From: Reyranellaceae bacterium
GTDB taxonomy: Bacteria > Pseudomonadota > Alphaproteobacteria > Reyranellales > Reyranellaceae
Assembly (NCBI GenBank): GCA_022844045.1
Contig: JALHMM010000052.1
Coordinates: 1-43,118, forward strand
Direction: 5' to 3'
Length of the DNA: 43,118 nucleotides
The translations under genes and the position numbers were made by a program. Position 1 is the stretch's first letter, and every line of letters starts with the position of its first letter. Shown piece by piece: positions 23,022 through 31,687 of this stretch. The notes beneath the pieces were generated by a model that saw only the letters and a list, made by a program, of their open reading frames with translations, was not told the origin of the DNA and did no database searches.

Positions 23022-25277
23022 ATGAGCGTTCCATCGGCCTCCGCTTCGGAGCGACCCCTGATCGTCCTGCTGTCGCGCTTCGGACAGCTGTTCACAGGGC
23101 GTGTCGCGGCGCTGGCGCTGGTCGTGCTGGCGATGGCCGCCGGTGCGCTGACCTACGCGGCGTTCGGCGGCCTGCTGCCGATGACCTTCGCCAATCGCTG
23201 GTTCGTCGGCGGCCTTCTGGCGGCCGACATCATCATCGCCATCGGGCTGGCCGCCGTGGTCGTCTCGCGCGTGGTGCGCACGTTGATCGAGCAGCGCCGC
23301 GGCGCCGCCGGCGCGCGCTTGCATGTGCGCATGGTGCTGTTGTTCGGCCTGTTCGCCGTGGTGCCGACCTTCGTCGTCGCCATGGTCTCCGGCTACTGGC
23401 TGTCGATCGGCCTGCAGGAATTCGTCAACGAGCGCATCGCGCGCGGCATGGACAGCGCCCGCCTGATCGGCAACACGGCGCTCGAGCCGCAGCGCGCCGC
23501 CGTGCTGGCCGATGTCGAGCGCCTGTCGAGCGCGCTGCAGCAGCTCGGCCCCGAGACGGTGGGCGACGCCGAGCGCGCGCTGGTGGCGCTCAGCCGGCTG
23601 GCGCCGGGCGGGCCGACGATGATGGACGCGCTGATTGTCGATTCGTCGGGCCAGGTCATCGCCGCCGTCGCGCTGCTCGCCGGTCGCGCCGCGCCATCCT
23701 ACGTGCCGCCGACCGCCTCGCTGGCGCGCGCCGCGGCCGAGGCCGGCCCGCTGGTCGAGCTCCGGCAGACCGGCGTCTACGTCGTGCTGCACCTGTTCAC
23801 CGGCGGCAATCTTTTCCTGGTGAGCGGCCACAGCGTTGATCCCGGCCTGTGGTTCCACGTCGATCAGATCGCGCGCGCCGACGCCTTCCTGACCCAGCTC
23901 GAAAACAACTCGATCGACAACCAGCTGCGCGTTTTCGCGGTCTACGCCGTGATCGCCGTGCTGATGCTGCTGTCGGCGGTGTGGCTGGCCCTGACTTTCG
24001 CCTCGCGGCTGGCGCAACCGATCGGCAATCTGATGGCGGCGGCCGACCAGGTGCGCAAGGGCGACCTCTCGGCGCGCGTGCAGGAGGAAGGCGCCGACGG
24101 CGAGCTCAAGCGGCTGGTGCGCGCCTTCAACCGCATGACGCGCCAGCTCGACCAGCAGCGCCGCGACTTGGTCGACGCCAACCGCCAGCTCGACGAGCGC
24201 CGCCAGCTTACCGAGGCGATCCTGTCGGGCGTCTCCGCCGGCGTGCTCAGCATCGGCATCTCGGGCGAGGTGCTGCGCGCCAACCGCTCGTCCAGCGACC
24301 TGCTGGGCTTGCCGTCCGACCAGATCGAAGGCCGCCGGCTGCTCGAGGTGTTGCCGGAGCTGGGCAACGCGCTGGAACAGGCGCGTGCGCGGCCCGATCG
24401 CGCCTACCAGCGACAGATCGAGATCCGCCGCGACGGCGTCTCGCGGACCTTGTTGGTGCGCATCTCTACCGAGCTGGGCAAGGACGGGCTGAGCGGCAAT
24501 GTCGTCACCTTCGACGACGTCAGCGACCTCATGGCGGCGCAGCGCATGGCCGCCTGGGCGGACGTGGCGCGCCGTATCGCGCACGAGATCAAGAATCCAC
24601 TGACCCCGATCCAGCTCTCCGCGGAGCGCCTCAAGCGCAAGTACCTGCGCCAGATCACCGACGATCCCGACACCTTCACCATCTGCACCGACACCATCGT
24701 GCGCCAGGTCGGCGACATCGGCCGCATGGTCGACGAGTTCTCGTCCTTTGCCCGCATGCCCCGGCCGACCTTGGCCAGCGAGGACCTCAAGGAGCTTTGT
24801 CAGCAGGCGTTGTTCCTGCAGCGCAACGCCCAACCGCAGATCGAGTTCATCGCCGAGTTCCCCGACACGCCGCCGATCGTGGTCTGCGACCGGCGCCAGA
24901 TCGGCCAGGCGCTGACCAACCTGCTGAAGAACGCCGGCGAGGCGATCGAGGGCCGCGCACCGCCACCCGATGGCGGCAAGCTGCCGCCGGGCCAGATCCG
25001 CCTGCGGCTGCTCGATCGGGGCGGGGAGATCTGCGTCGTCATCGAGGACAACGGCAAGGGTCTGCCGCGCGAGGGCCGCGAGCGGTTGACGGAGCCCTAT
25101 GTGACGACGCGGACCAAGGGCACGGGGCTGGGCCTGGCGATCGTCAAGAAGATCATGGAAGACCACGGCGGCGCGCTGCTGCTCGACGATCGCGAGGGTG
25201 GCGGAGCGCGGATCTCTTTGCTATTCCAACGCGCCTCATCCCAGGCCCGTCCGGCGACCGCCGCCGCTTCCGCCTAA
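23022..25277 (+). CDS. ntrY: Membrane sensor kinase NtrY
   Basis: This 751-aa inner-membrane histidine kinase is the partner of NtrX. There are three N-terminal transmembrane segments (within residues 20-130), a periplasmic or extracytoplasmic sensing region to about 300, another helix (VIAVLMLLSAVWLALTF), a HAMP linker (LAQPIGNLMAAADQVRKGDL), a PAS domain (from about 400), phospho-acceptor His521 in RRIAHEIKNPLTPIQLSAER, and an ATPase domain (NLLKNAGEAI, EDNGKGL, GTGLGLAIVKKI). The ATG at 23022 is chosen just before the first helix. In related bacteria NtrYX responds to nitrogen, redox or envelope conditions. Confidence 0.95.
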   Translation: MSVPSASASERPLIVLLSRFGQLFTGRVAALALVVLAMAAGALTYAAFGGLLPMTFANRWFVGGLLAADIIIAIGLAAVVVSRVVRTLIEQRRGAAGARLHVRMVLLFGLFAVVPTFVVAMVSGYWLSIGLQEFVNERIARGMDSARLIGNTALEPQRAAVLADVERLSSALQQLGPETVGDAERALVALSRLAPGGPTMMDALIVDSSGQVIAAVALLAGRAAPSYVPPTASLARAAAEAGPLVELRQTGVYVVLHLFTGGNLFLVSGHSVDPGLWFHVDQIARADAFLTQLENNSIDNQLRVFAVYAVIAVLMLLSAVWLALTFASRLAQPIGNLMAAADQVRKGDLSARVQEEGADGELKRLVRAFNRMTRQLDQQRRDLVDANRQLDERRQLTEAILSGVSAGVLSIGISGEVLRANRSSSDLLGLPSDQIEGRRLLEVLPELGNALEQARARPDRAYQRQIEIRRDGVSRTLLVRISTELGKDGLSGNVVTFDDVSDLMAAQRMAAWADVARRIAHEIKNPLTPIQLSAERLKRKYLRQITDDPDTFTICTDTIVRQVGDIGRMVDEFSSFARMPRPTLASEDLKELCQQALFLQRNAQPQIEFIAEFPDTPPIVVCDRRQIGQALTNLLKNAGEAIEGRAPPPDGGKLPPGQIRLRLLDRGGEICVVIEDNGKGLPREGRERLTEPYVTTRTKGTGLGLAIVKKIMEDHGGALLLDDREGGGARISLLFQRASSQARPATAAASA

Positions 25278-25326
25278 TGGCCCTTACCTAGAACCTCCGA
25301 TCCCCGTCGCACCTGATCCCCGCTAC

Positions 25327-26730
25327 ATGGCCCATGAAATCCTCATCGTCGACGACGAACGCGACATCTGCACGCTGATCGCGGGCATCCTCGAGGACGA
25401 AGGCTACTCGACGCGTCGCGCGCACGACAGCCGCGAGGCTGTCGAAGCGTTCCGGTCGCGCCGACCCTCGCTGGTGATTCTCGACGTCTGGCTGCAAGGC
25501 AGCGAGCACGATGGTCTCGAGGTGCTGAAGACCATCAAGCGCGACGACGCCAGCGTGCCCGTCGTGATGATCAGCGGTCACGGCACGATCGACACCGCCG
25601 TCGCCGCGATCAAGTCGGCGGCCTACGACTTCATCGAGAAGCCGTTCAAGTCGGACCGCCTGCTACTGGTGGTGCGCCGCGCCATCGAAACGGCCAGCTT
25701 GCGCGCCGAGAACGCGGCGCTGCTGAAGCGCGCCGGCGGCGAGGAAGCCCTGATCGGCATCTCGCCGGCGATGAGCCAGCTGCGCGCGGCGATCGAGCGC
25801 GTGGCGACCACCGGCAGCCGCGTGCTGCTGAGCGGCCCGCCCGGTTCAGGCAAGGAGCTGGTCGCACGCTTGATGCACCGCGCCTCGAAGCGCGCCGGCG
25901 GACCGTTCGTCATGGTCAACTGCGCCGCCATGTCGGCCGAGCGTCTCGACATGGAGCTGTTCGGCAGCGAGAGCGGCGAGGGCGAGAACGCCGGTGGCGA
26001 CGGCGTCGCCGTGTTCGGCGCCTTCGAGCAGGCGCATGGCGGTACCCTCTTGCTCGACGAGGTGGGCGAACTGCCGGCCTCGACCCAGGGCAAGGTGATA
26101 CGCGTCTTGCAGGAGCAGGCGTTCTTCCGCGACGGCGGCAAGTCGAGGGTCGAGGTCGATGTCCGCGTCATCGCCTCGACGACGCGCGACCTGCAGCCTG
26201 ATATCGCCGCCGGCCGCTTCCGCGAGGATCTGTTCTACCGCCTCAACGTCGTGCCGATGCGCGTGCCGTCGCTGGCCGAACGGCGCGACGACATCCCCGA
26301 GCTCGCCAATCACCTCGTGCGCCGCGTCGCCGCCGCCGCCGGCCTGCCGACGCGCCAGATCGGCGAGGACGCGATCGCGGCGCTGCAGAGCTACGACTGG
26401 CCGGGCAACGTGCGCCAGCTGCGTAACGTCATCGAGCATCTCCTGATCGTAGCGCCGACCGATGGTTCGGCGCCGCTGCGCGCCGACATGCTGCCGGCCG
26501 ATTTCGGCGATATCTCGCCCTCGGTGCTGCGCTGGGAGAAGGGTGGCGAGATCATGCAACTGCCGTTGCGTGAGGCGCGCGAGGTCTTCGAACGCGAGTA
26601 CCTGATGGCGCAGGTGACGCGCTTCGGCGGCAACATCTCGCGCACCGCCGCTTTCGTCGGCATGGAACGCTCGGCGCTGCACCGCAAGCTCAAGTCGCTG
26701 GGCGTGCACGGCGAGGAGCGCGGTGGTTAG
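25327..26730 (+). CDS. ntrX: Response regulator NtrX, without a GAFTGA loop
   Basis: This 467-aa regulator is paired with NtrY. The receiver has phospho-acceptor Asp53 in LVILDVWLQGSEHDGL and Lys in FIEKPF. The AAA+ domain retains a Walker A (GPPGSGKEL) and LLLDEVGELP, and the C-terminal Fis-type helix-turn-helix is GGNISRTAAFVGMERSAL. The region that is ERGAFTGA in NtrC is here an insertion-like SESGEGENAGGDGVAVFGAF, so the sigma-54-contacting motif is missing. NtrX may therefore act without sigma-54; related NtrX proteins are reported with degenerate motifs. The ATG at 25327 replaces a longer frame that starts inside ntrY. Confidence 0.95.
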   Translation: MAHEILIVDDERDICTLIAGILEDEGYSTRRAHDSREAVEAFRSRRPSLVILDVWLQGSEHDGLEVLKTIKRDDASVPVVMISGHGTIDTAVAAIKSAAYDFIEKPFKSDRLLLVVRRAIETASLRAENAALLKRAGGEEALIGISPAMSQLRAAIERVATTGSRVLLSGPPGSGKELVARLMHRASKRAGGPFVMVNCAAMSAERLDMELFGSESGEGENAGGDGVAVFGAFEQAHGGTLLLDEVGELPASTQGKVIRVLQEQAFFRDGGKSRVEVDVRVIASTTRDLQPDIAAGRFREDLFYRLNVVPMRVPSLAERRDDIPELANHLVRRVAAAAGLPTRQIGEDAIAALQSYDWPGNVRQLRNVIEHLLIVAPTDGSAPLRADMLPADFGDISPSVLRWEKGGEIMQLPLREAREVFEREYLMAQVTRFGGNISRTAAFVGMERSALHRKLKSLGVHGEERGG

Positions 26731-26736
26731 ACTCTT

Positions 26737-26861
26737 ACCTTCCCCCGGAGGGGGAAGGTGCCCGAAGGGCGGAAGGGGGATGTCGAAGACGAACTGAGGA
26801 GTCCGTCTTCGACATCCCCCATCCGGCGCTACGCGCCACCTTCCCCCTCCGGGGGGAAGGT
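26737..26861. repeat. Palindromic intergenic repeat, inverted dimer (family A)
   Basis: This 125-base element between ntrX and the transaminase gene is built from two inverted units of about 55 bases. Each unit has an outer hairpin (ACCTTCCCCC, loop, GGGGGAAGGT at 26737-26759 and 26838-26861), a small stem, and a shared 17-bp arm (26775-26791 pairing perfectly with 26804-26820). The small stem is GCCC-GAA-GGGC in one unit and GGCGC-GTA-GCGCC (read on the minus strand) in the other, so both sides have changed together. It resembles REP/BIME-type elements of other G+C-rich proteobacteria. Confidence 0.85.
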
Positions 26862-26915
26862 AGATGCGAAGGCCGTGGCGCCGCGGTGGGGAAGACAAGA
26901 CCCAAGAGGGGAGTC

Positions 26916-27776
26916 ATGTCGCGTATCGCATACGTCAACGGCCGCTACGTGCCGCACGGCTCGGCGCAGGTGCATATCGAGGATCGCGGCTACCAGTTCG
27001 CCGACGCGGTGTACGAGGTGATCGGCATCGCTGACGGTCGCTTCCTCGACGAGGATCCGCATCTCGACCGGCTCGATCGTTCGCTCAAGGAGCTGCGCAT
27101 CGCCTGGCCGATCGAGCGCGCGGCGATGAAGTTCGTGCTGCGCGAGGTGGCGCGACGCAATCTGGTGCGCCATGGCCTGGTTTACTTCCAGGTCTCGCGC
27201 GGCGTGGCGCGGCGCGACTACGGCTTTCCCCAGAACGCCAAGCCGGCGCTGGTCGTCACGAGCAAGCACACGGCCGCCCCGGGACCCGAGACCGGGCCGG
27301 GCGTCGCGGTGATCACCACGCCCGACCTGCGCTGGAAGCGCGTCGACATCAAGACCACCGGTCTGCTCGGCGGCGCGCTGGGCAAGCAGAAGGCGCGCGA
27401 GAGCGGCGCTTTCGAAGCCTGGCAGGTCGACGAGAAGGGCTTCGTCACCGAGGGTACGTCGAGCAACGCCTGGATCGTCACGCCTGAAGGCGAGCTGGTG
27501 ACGCGGCCGCTGGGCAACGACATCCTGGCGGGCATCACGCGCGGCACCGTCGCGAAGGTCGCAGCGACCCTGCAACTCAAGCTGACCGAACGGTCATTCA
27601 CCGTCGCGGAGGCGCAGCAGGCTCGCGAGGCCTTCATGACCAGCGCCACCTCTTTCGTAACTCCGATCGTGAAGATCGACGGCAAGGCGGTGGGTGAGGG
27701 CAAGCCCGGCGACACCGCCCGCCGGCTGCGCGCCGAGTACTTCCGCGCCGTGTCGGAGGCACCGCCCTTCCTGTGA
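26916..27776 (+). CDS. dat: D-amino-acid transaminase (class IV PLP enzyme)
   Basis: This 286-aa fold-type IV aminotransferase most resembles D-alanine aminotransferase, which interconverts D-alanine and D-glutamate for cell-wall precursors. The N-terminal YVNGRYVPHGSAQVHIEDRG and GYQFADAVYEV segments are typical. The PLP lysine is Lys146 in VDIKTTGLL, and the cofactor-contact TEGTSSNAWIV follows. Branched-chain aminotransferase and aminodeoxychorismate lyase are relatives, but the start and the IKTTGLLG-type lysine site favour D-amino-acid activity. The ATG at 26916 follows AGAGGGGAG. Location between ntrX and hfq is seen in other alphaproteobacteria. The HAD gene starts in a GTGA overlap with its stop. 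Confidence 0.92.
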   Translation: MSRIAYVNGRYVPHGSAQVHIEDRGYQFADAVYEVIGIADGRFLDEDPHLDRLDRSLKELRIAWPIERAAMKFVLREVARRNLVRHGLVYFQVSRGVARRDYGFPQNAKPALVVTSKHTAAPGPETGPGVAVITTPDLRWKRVDIKTTGLLGGALGKQKARESGAFEAWQVDEKGFVTEGTSSNAWIVTPEGELVTRPLGNDILAGITRGTVAKVAATLQLKLTERSFTVAEAQQAREAFMTSATSFVTPIVKIDGKAVGEGKPGDTARRLRAEYFRAVSEAPPFL

Positions 27777-28450
27777 TCGACGCTCCGCCGCCGCCACGCG
27801 CGGTGATCTTCGACTGGGACAACACCCTAGTCGACACCTGGCCGACCATCACGCGCTGCTATAATGCTGTGTTCGACACTTTCGGCATGGCGCCCTGGAC
27901 CGAAGATGAGACGCGTGCGCGCGCCCACGGCTCGCTGCGCGATTTCTTTCCGGTACTGTTCGGCGAGCGCTGGGAGGAGGCGCGTGAGGTGTTCTACGGC
28001 ACCTTCAACTCCTGCCATCTGGAGACCTTGCGGCCACTCGACGGTGCCGCCGACCTGCTGCGCGATCTGGTCGCACGCGGCGTTTATCTGGCGATCGTCA
28101 GCAACAAGATGGGACCGGCGCTGCGCACCGAGGTCGGCCATCTCGGTTGGAACCGGCTGTTCGGCAAGGTTGTCGGCGCCACCGACGCGCTGCGGGACAA
28201 GCCGGCGCCTGATCCGGTCACCATCGCGTTGTCGGGCGCCGACCTGCGGGCGGGCGACGCGGTATGGTTCGTCGGTGACACTGTCGCCGATCTGCAATGT
28301 GCCCATGCTACCGGCTGTCTGCCCGTTCTGGTGCGGCCGGAGGAGCCGGCGCCGGGTGAATTTTCAGCATACCCGCCAAGACTTTATGCTCGGAACTGCC
28401 AAGCCCTGGGGGCGTTGATGTGCGGCGGTCGCGGGACTATATCTGCGTAG
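27773..28450 (+). CDS. HAD-family phosphatase, phosphoglycolate phosphatase-like
   Basis: This 225-aa HAD hydrolase has nucleophile Asp14 and acid/base Asp16 in [11 protein letters not shown], motif II in AIVSNKMG, Lys in RDKPAPDP and motif IV in FVGDTVADL. The cap after motif I is helical, placing it near the phosphoglycolate phosphatase/beta-phosphoglucomutase group. The substrate is unassigned. The start is GTG at 27773, overlapping the TGA of dat, so translation is coupled. The last 25 or so residues, including [10 protein letters not shown], look unconserved. Confidence 0.9.
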   Translation: MIDAPPPPRAVIFDWDNTLVDTWPTITRCYNAVFDTFGMAPWTEDETRARAHGSLRDFFPVLFGERWEEAREVFYGTFNSCHLETLRPLDGAADLLRDLVARGVYLAIVSNKMGPALRTEVGHLGWNRLFGKVVGATDALRDKPAPDPVTIALSGADLRAGDAVWFVGDTVADLQCAHATGCLPVLVRPEEPAPGEFSAYPPRLYARNCQALGALMCGGRGTISA

Positions 28451-28544
28451 AGTAAGCGGCACGCGGCTTGCGTGTGTTTGCGTGTCGCGTGATCCCGGAC
28501 GCCACGATGGCGGTCGGCAACAGCCACCAAAGGGGGCCAAGAAC

Positions 28545-28805
28545 ATGTCGGAAAAAGCACAGAATGTTCAGGACGTCTTCCTGAACCACATCCGCAAGAC
28601 CAAGACGCCGGTCACGATCTTCCTCGTCAACGGCGTGAAGCTCCAGGGCATCGTCACCTGGTTCGACAATTTCTCGGTCCTGCTGCGTCGCGACGGTCAC
28701 TCGCAGCTTGTCTACAAGCATGCGATCTCGACCATCATGCCGGTGACTCCGGTCCAGCTTTTTGAGAATGAGAAAACACCCGCAGCCGCCACCGCGGATC
28801 ATTGA
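28545..28805 (+). CDS. hfq: RNA chaperone Hfq
   Basis: This 86-aa Sm-like protein forms a hexamer that anneals small RNAs to mRNAs. The Sm1 segment ([29 protein letters not shown]) and Sm2 segment ([12 protein letters not shown], including the YKHAIS signature) are complete, followed by a short acidic tail. The ATG at 28545 was chosen over a longer frame because family proteins begin with MSEK-like sequence; AAGGGGGCCAAGA lies upstream. The hflX reading frame starts inside its last 38 bases, the usual hfq-hflX arrangement. Confidence 0.98.
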   Translation: MSEKAQNVQDVFLNHIRKTKTPVTIFLVNGVKLQGIVTWFDNFSVLLRRDGHSQLVYKHAISTIMPVTPVQLFENEKTPAAATADH

Positions 28806-30201
28806 TCCGGCCGATATCCCTGAAAACACGCTGATCGACGGCGAGGAGAAACCGCGCCGTCGACGCGTGTCCGAACCACAGGACACCGCCGCCGGTCCGG
28901 CGCCGACAGCCGTCATCTGTCCGATCGCGCACGAACGCGCGGGTAGCGGCGATCAGCCGGCGGCGCGTAGCGGCCCGGCCGTCCTCGAGGAGGCCCTTGG
29001 CCTGGCGCGCGCCATCGACCTCGACGTACGCATCGCCGAGACGCTGCCGTTGCGCCAACCGGTGCCCGCGACCCTGCTGGGCCGCGGCGTGGTCGAGCGC
29101 CTGAAGACGGCGATCGAGGAACAGCACATCAAAGTGGCGATCATCGACGCCAAGCTCAGCCCGGTGCAGCAGCGCAACCTCGAGAAGGCGTGGAACTGCA
29201 AGGTCATCGACCGCACCGGCCTGATCCTCGAGATCTTCGGCGCGCGGGCGCGCACGCATGAAGGCCGTCTGCAGGTCGAACTCGCCTCGCTCGACTATCA
29301 GCGCAGCCGGCTGGTGCGGTCCTGGACCCATCTCGAGCGCCAGCGCGGCGGCTTCGGCTTTCTCGGTGGTCCCGGCGAATCGCAGCTCGAGCTCGACCGC
29401 CGCATGATCGAGGCCCGCATCCTGCACATCAAGCGCGACCTCGCGAAGGTGAAGCAGACTCGCGGCCTGCACCGCGCCGGCCGCAAGAAGGGCGCGATCC
29501 CGACTGTGGCGCTGGTCGGCTACACCAACGCCGGCAAGTCGACCCTGTTCAACCGCATCGCCGCGTCCAATGTTTTCGCCAAGGACCTGCTGTTCGCCAC
29601 GCTCGATCCGACGATGCGCTCGATCCGTCTGCCCAACGGACAGCGCGCCGTGCTGTCCGACACGGTGGGTTTCATCGCCGACCTGCCGACCAGCCTGGTC
29701 GCCGCCTTCCGCGCCACCTTGGAGGAGGTCGTCGAGGCCGACTTGATCGTGCATGTACGGGACGTCGCGCACGAGGATAGCGAGCGCCAGCGCCATGACG
29801 TTGAGTCGGTGCTGTGCGAGCTCGGGCTGGAGGAGCGCATCGCCGAGGGCGACATGATCGAGGCGCTCAACAAGATCGACCTGCTGCCGATGGCCGATCG
29901 CCTGCGCCTGGAGACTGTGTCCTCGACCGGTCACGAGCGGCGCTCGGTGTTTCCCATCTCGGCCGCGACCGGCGACGGGGTGGACGCGCTGCTTGAGGCC
30001 ATCGCCGGGCATCTCGCGGCGGCCAACGCGGCGATCGAGGTCGAGCTGCCGCTGACCGACGGCGCGACCATCGCCTGGCTGTATCGCCACGGCGACGTGC
30101 GCAGCCGGCACGAGGTCGACGACCGCGCCGTGTTCACCGTGGCCATGGACGCCGAAACCAAGGCCCGCCTGGCCCATCGCCTGGGCCGGGAGTTAGCGTG
30201 A
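28768..30201 (+). CDS. hflX: Ribosome-associated GTPase HflX
   Basis: This 477-aa GTPase splits stalled 70S ribosomes, notably under heat stress. The N-terminal HflX domain contains GRGVVERLK and [16 protein letters not shown], followed by [19 protein letters not shown]. The G domain has G1 GYTNAGKS at residues 251-258, G3 DTVGFI and G4 NKID. The ATG at 28768 overlaps hfq by 38 bases; the first 50 residues are poorly conserved, so the in-frame GTG at 28867 is an alternative start. A palindromic repeat follows the stop. Confidence 0.95.
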   Translation: MRKHPQPPPRIIDPADIPENTLIDGEEKPRRRRVSEPQDTAAGPAPTAVICPIAHERAGSGDQPAARSGPAVLEEALGLARAIDLDVRIAETLPLRQPVPATLLGRGVVERLKTAIEEQHIKVAIIDAKLSPVQQRNLEKAWNCKVIDRTGLILEIFGARARTHEGRLQVELASLDYQRSRLVRSWTHLERQRGGFGFLGGPGESQLELDRRMIEARILHIKRDLAKVKQTRGLHRAGRKKGAIPTVALVGYTNAGKSTLFNRIAASNVFAKDLLFATLDPTMRSIRLPNGQRAVLSDTVGFIADLPTSLVAAFRATLEEVVEADLIVHVRDVAHEDSERQRHDVESVLCELGLEERIAEGDMIEALNKIDLLPMADRLRLETVSSTGHERRSVFPISAATGDGVDALLEAIAGHLAAANAAIEVELPLTDGATIAWLYRHGDVRSRHEVDDRAVFTVAMDAETKARLAHRLGRELA

Positions 30202-30209
30202 GGAGCAAA

Positions 30210-30318
30210 CCTCACCCTGAGGAGCGCCCAACGGGCGCGTCTCGAAGGGTGGGCAACGCGCTCCGAGTCTGCTGCCCATGCTTCGAGACGGCCGCAAAGC
30301 GGCCTCCTCAGCATGAGG
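30210..30318. repeat. Palindromic intergenic repeat, inverted dimer (family B)
   Basis: Two 46-base units face each other, 30210-30255 on the plus strand and 30273-30318 on the minus strand, with a 17-base spacer. Each reads CCTCANNCTGAGGAG, a small hairpin, then GTCTCGAAGNNTGGGCA. The small hairpin is GCGCCC-AAC-GGGCGC in one and GGCCGC-TTT-GCGGCC in the other, and the outer ACCCT/AGGGT pair becomes ATGCT/AGCAT, so paired positions change together. It lies between hflX and groES and is unrelated in sequence to the element at 26737. Confidence 0.88.
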
Positions 30319-30354
30319 TTGCTGGCGGTTCTGGCACCCGCGACAGCCCCGGGG

Positions 30355-30383
30355 TTGACGTGAGCGGAGCCGGTTCCTAAAAC
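30355..30383 (+). promoter_or_regulatory. Candidate sigma-70-type promoter for groES
   Basis: TTGACG at 30355-30360 and TAAAAC at 30378-30383 are separated by 17 bases, close to the vegetative consensus. The -10 ends 38 bases before the groES start. It lies immediately after the palindromic repeat, which could isolate groES from hflX transcription. No CIRCE-like inverted repeat is seen, so HrcA control is not indicated. Confidence 0.45.
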
Positions 30384-30421
30384 CGCGCCCGGAAGACTAT
30401 CCAACCACTCGGGGAAAACCG

Positions 30422-30709
30422 ATGAAGCTCAAGCCCTTGCACGATCGCGTCCTGATCGAGCCGACGACCGCCGAAACCAAGACCAAGGGCGGCATCATCA
30501 TTCCCGACACCGCCCAGGAGAAGCCGCAGCAGGGCAAGGTGATCGCCGCCGGCAAGGGCGCGCGTCTCGAGGATGGCCGTCTGCAGCCGCTCGACGTGAA
30601 GGTCGGCGACGTCGTGATGTACGGCAAATGGTCGGGCACCGAGGTCAAGCTCGGCGGCACGGACTACGTGATCCTCAAGGAAAGCGACATCATGGGCGTG
30701 GTCGGCTGA
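30422..30709 (+). CDS. groES: Co-chaperonin GroES, without adjacent groEL
   Basis: This 95-aa Cpn10 protein is the heptameric lid of the GroEL folding chamber. It starts [13 protein letters not shown]; the mobile loop [20 protein letters not shown] carries the GroEL-binding IIIP, and [13 protein letters not shown] and [13 protein letters not shown] complete the fold. The length is typical. groEL normally follows directly in the same operon; here the next gene, 16 bases on, is an inositol-monophosphatase-family enzyme. It is probably a secondary co-chaperonin, or a groES displaced from its partner. Confidence 0.96.
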   Translation: MKLKPLHDRVLIEPTTAETKTKGGIIIPDTAQEKPQQGKVIAAGKGARLEDGRLQPLDVKVGDVVMYGKWSGTEVKLGGTDYVILKESDIMGVVG

Positions 30710-30725
30710 GCCGACGCGGCGCGAT

Positions 30726-31562
30726 ATGACCCTCAGCGACGCCGACATCTGGAACGTCGCGGAACTCATGAAGGAAAGCGCGACGGCCGAACTGCTGTCG
30801 CGCTTTCGCCGTCTGCAGCCCGGCGACATCCGCGAGAAGCGGCCGGGCGACCTCGTCACCGTCGCCGACATCGAGTCCGAGCGAAGGCTGGCCGCTGGTC
30901 TCTCGCAGATCCTGCGCGGCGCGCCGGTCGTCGGCGAGGAGGCGGTGGCGGCCGAGGACGGCCTGCTGGCGCATATCGCCGAGGCCGAGGCGGCGTGGAT
31001 CGTCGATCCGCTCGACGGCACCGCCAATTTCACGCGCGGCGACGAGCGCTTCGCCATGATCGTGGCGCTGGTCGAGCGCGGCGAGACCGTGGCCGGCTGG
31101 ATCTATGAGCCCGTGACGGGCCGTATCGCCATTGCGACCAGAGGCGGCGGCGTAACGCTCGACGGCACGAAGGTCGAGCTGCCGGAGACGGCGGCGCTGA
31201 ACAAGGCGCACGGTTTCGTCGGCTGGAAGATCAAGCGCGAGGTCGAGCAGAACATGCGCGCCGGCGCCAAGCGGCAGTTCGGTGGCCTGACCTCGATGAA
31301 CTGCGCCGGCAAGGAGTATCTGGAGATCCTGGCCGGCCGAGCTCAGTTCTCACTTTATCGCCGCACCCGCGCCTGGGATCACGCCGCCGGCACCCTGATG
31401 GTGCGCGAGGCCGGTGGGCTGGCCAGTCGCCACGACGGCAAGCCCTACCACCCGACGCAGCCCGACAACGCCGGCATCCTCACCGCACCCGACGAGAAGC
31501 GCTGGGTCGAGCTTTACGAGCTGCTGCTCGGCGCGCCGGCGCCGCTGCTGGATCGAGCGTAG
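30726..31562 (+). CDS. Inositol monophosphatase family protein
   Basis: This 278-aa protein is a Mg-dependent phosphatase of the IMPase/FBPase/CysQ superfamily. The metal-binding motif VDPLDGTANF (Asp94, Asp97) and the C-terminal RAWDHAAGTLMVREAGG are both present, and VVGEEAV supplies the third acidic ligand. Substrate could be inositol phosphate, histidinol phosphate, PAP or another sugar phosphate; the sequence does not decide. It follows groES by 16 bases and is probably co-transcribed. A long palindrome (31573-31639) follows its stop and may terminate the transcript. Confidence 0.92.
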   Translation: MTLSDADIWNVAELMKESATAELLSRFRRLQPGDIREKRPGDLVTVADIESERRLAAGLSQILRGAPVVGEEAVAAEDGLLAHIAEAEAAWIVDPLDGTANFTRGDERFAMIVALVERGETVAGWIYEPVTGRIAIATRGGGVTLDGTKVELPETAALNKAHGFVGWKIKREVEQNMRAGAKRQFGGLTSMNCAGKEYLEILAGRAQFSLYRRTRAWDHAAGTLMVREAGGLASRHDGKPYHPTQPDNAGILTAPDEKRWVELYELLLGAPAPLLDRA

Positions 31563-31572
31563 AAGTATCTTC

Positions 31573-31639
31573 GGGCCGCGCCGCTCCAGCGGCGCTCATG
31601 GGATGTTGCCCATGAGGCGTCGCTGGAGCGACGCGGCCC
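31573..31639. repeat. Long imperfect palindrome (family C)
   Basis: A 67-base inverted repeat lies 10 bases after the phosphatase stop. Its arms (31573-31602 and 31609-31639) begin GGGCCGCGCCGCTCCAGCG and end with CGCTGGAGCGACGCGGCCC, with the inner CTCATGGG/CCCATGAG closing a six-base loop. It contains a few mismatches and no T-run. It could act as a terminator or a mobile palindromic element; its sequence is unlike the families at 26737 and 30210. Confidence 0.75.
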
Positions 31640-31687
31640 AAACGGCTTGAACGCCGCCGTCCGGTCGGGGCGCGCCCCCAGCGTTTG

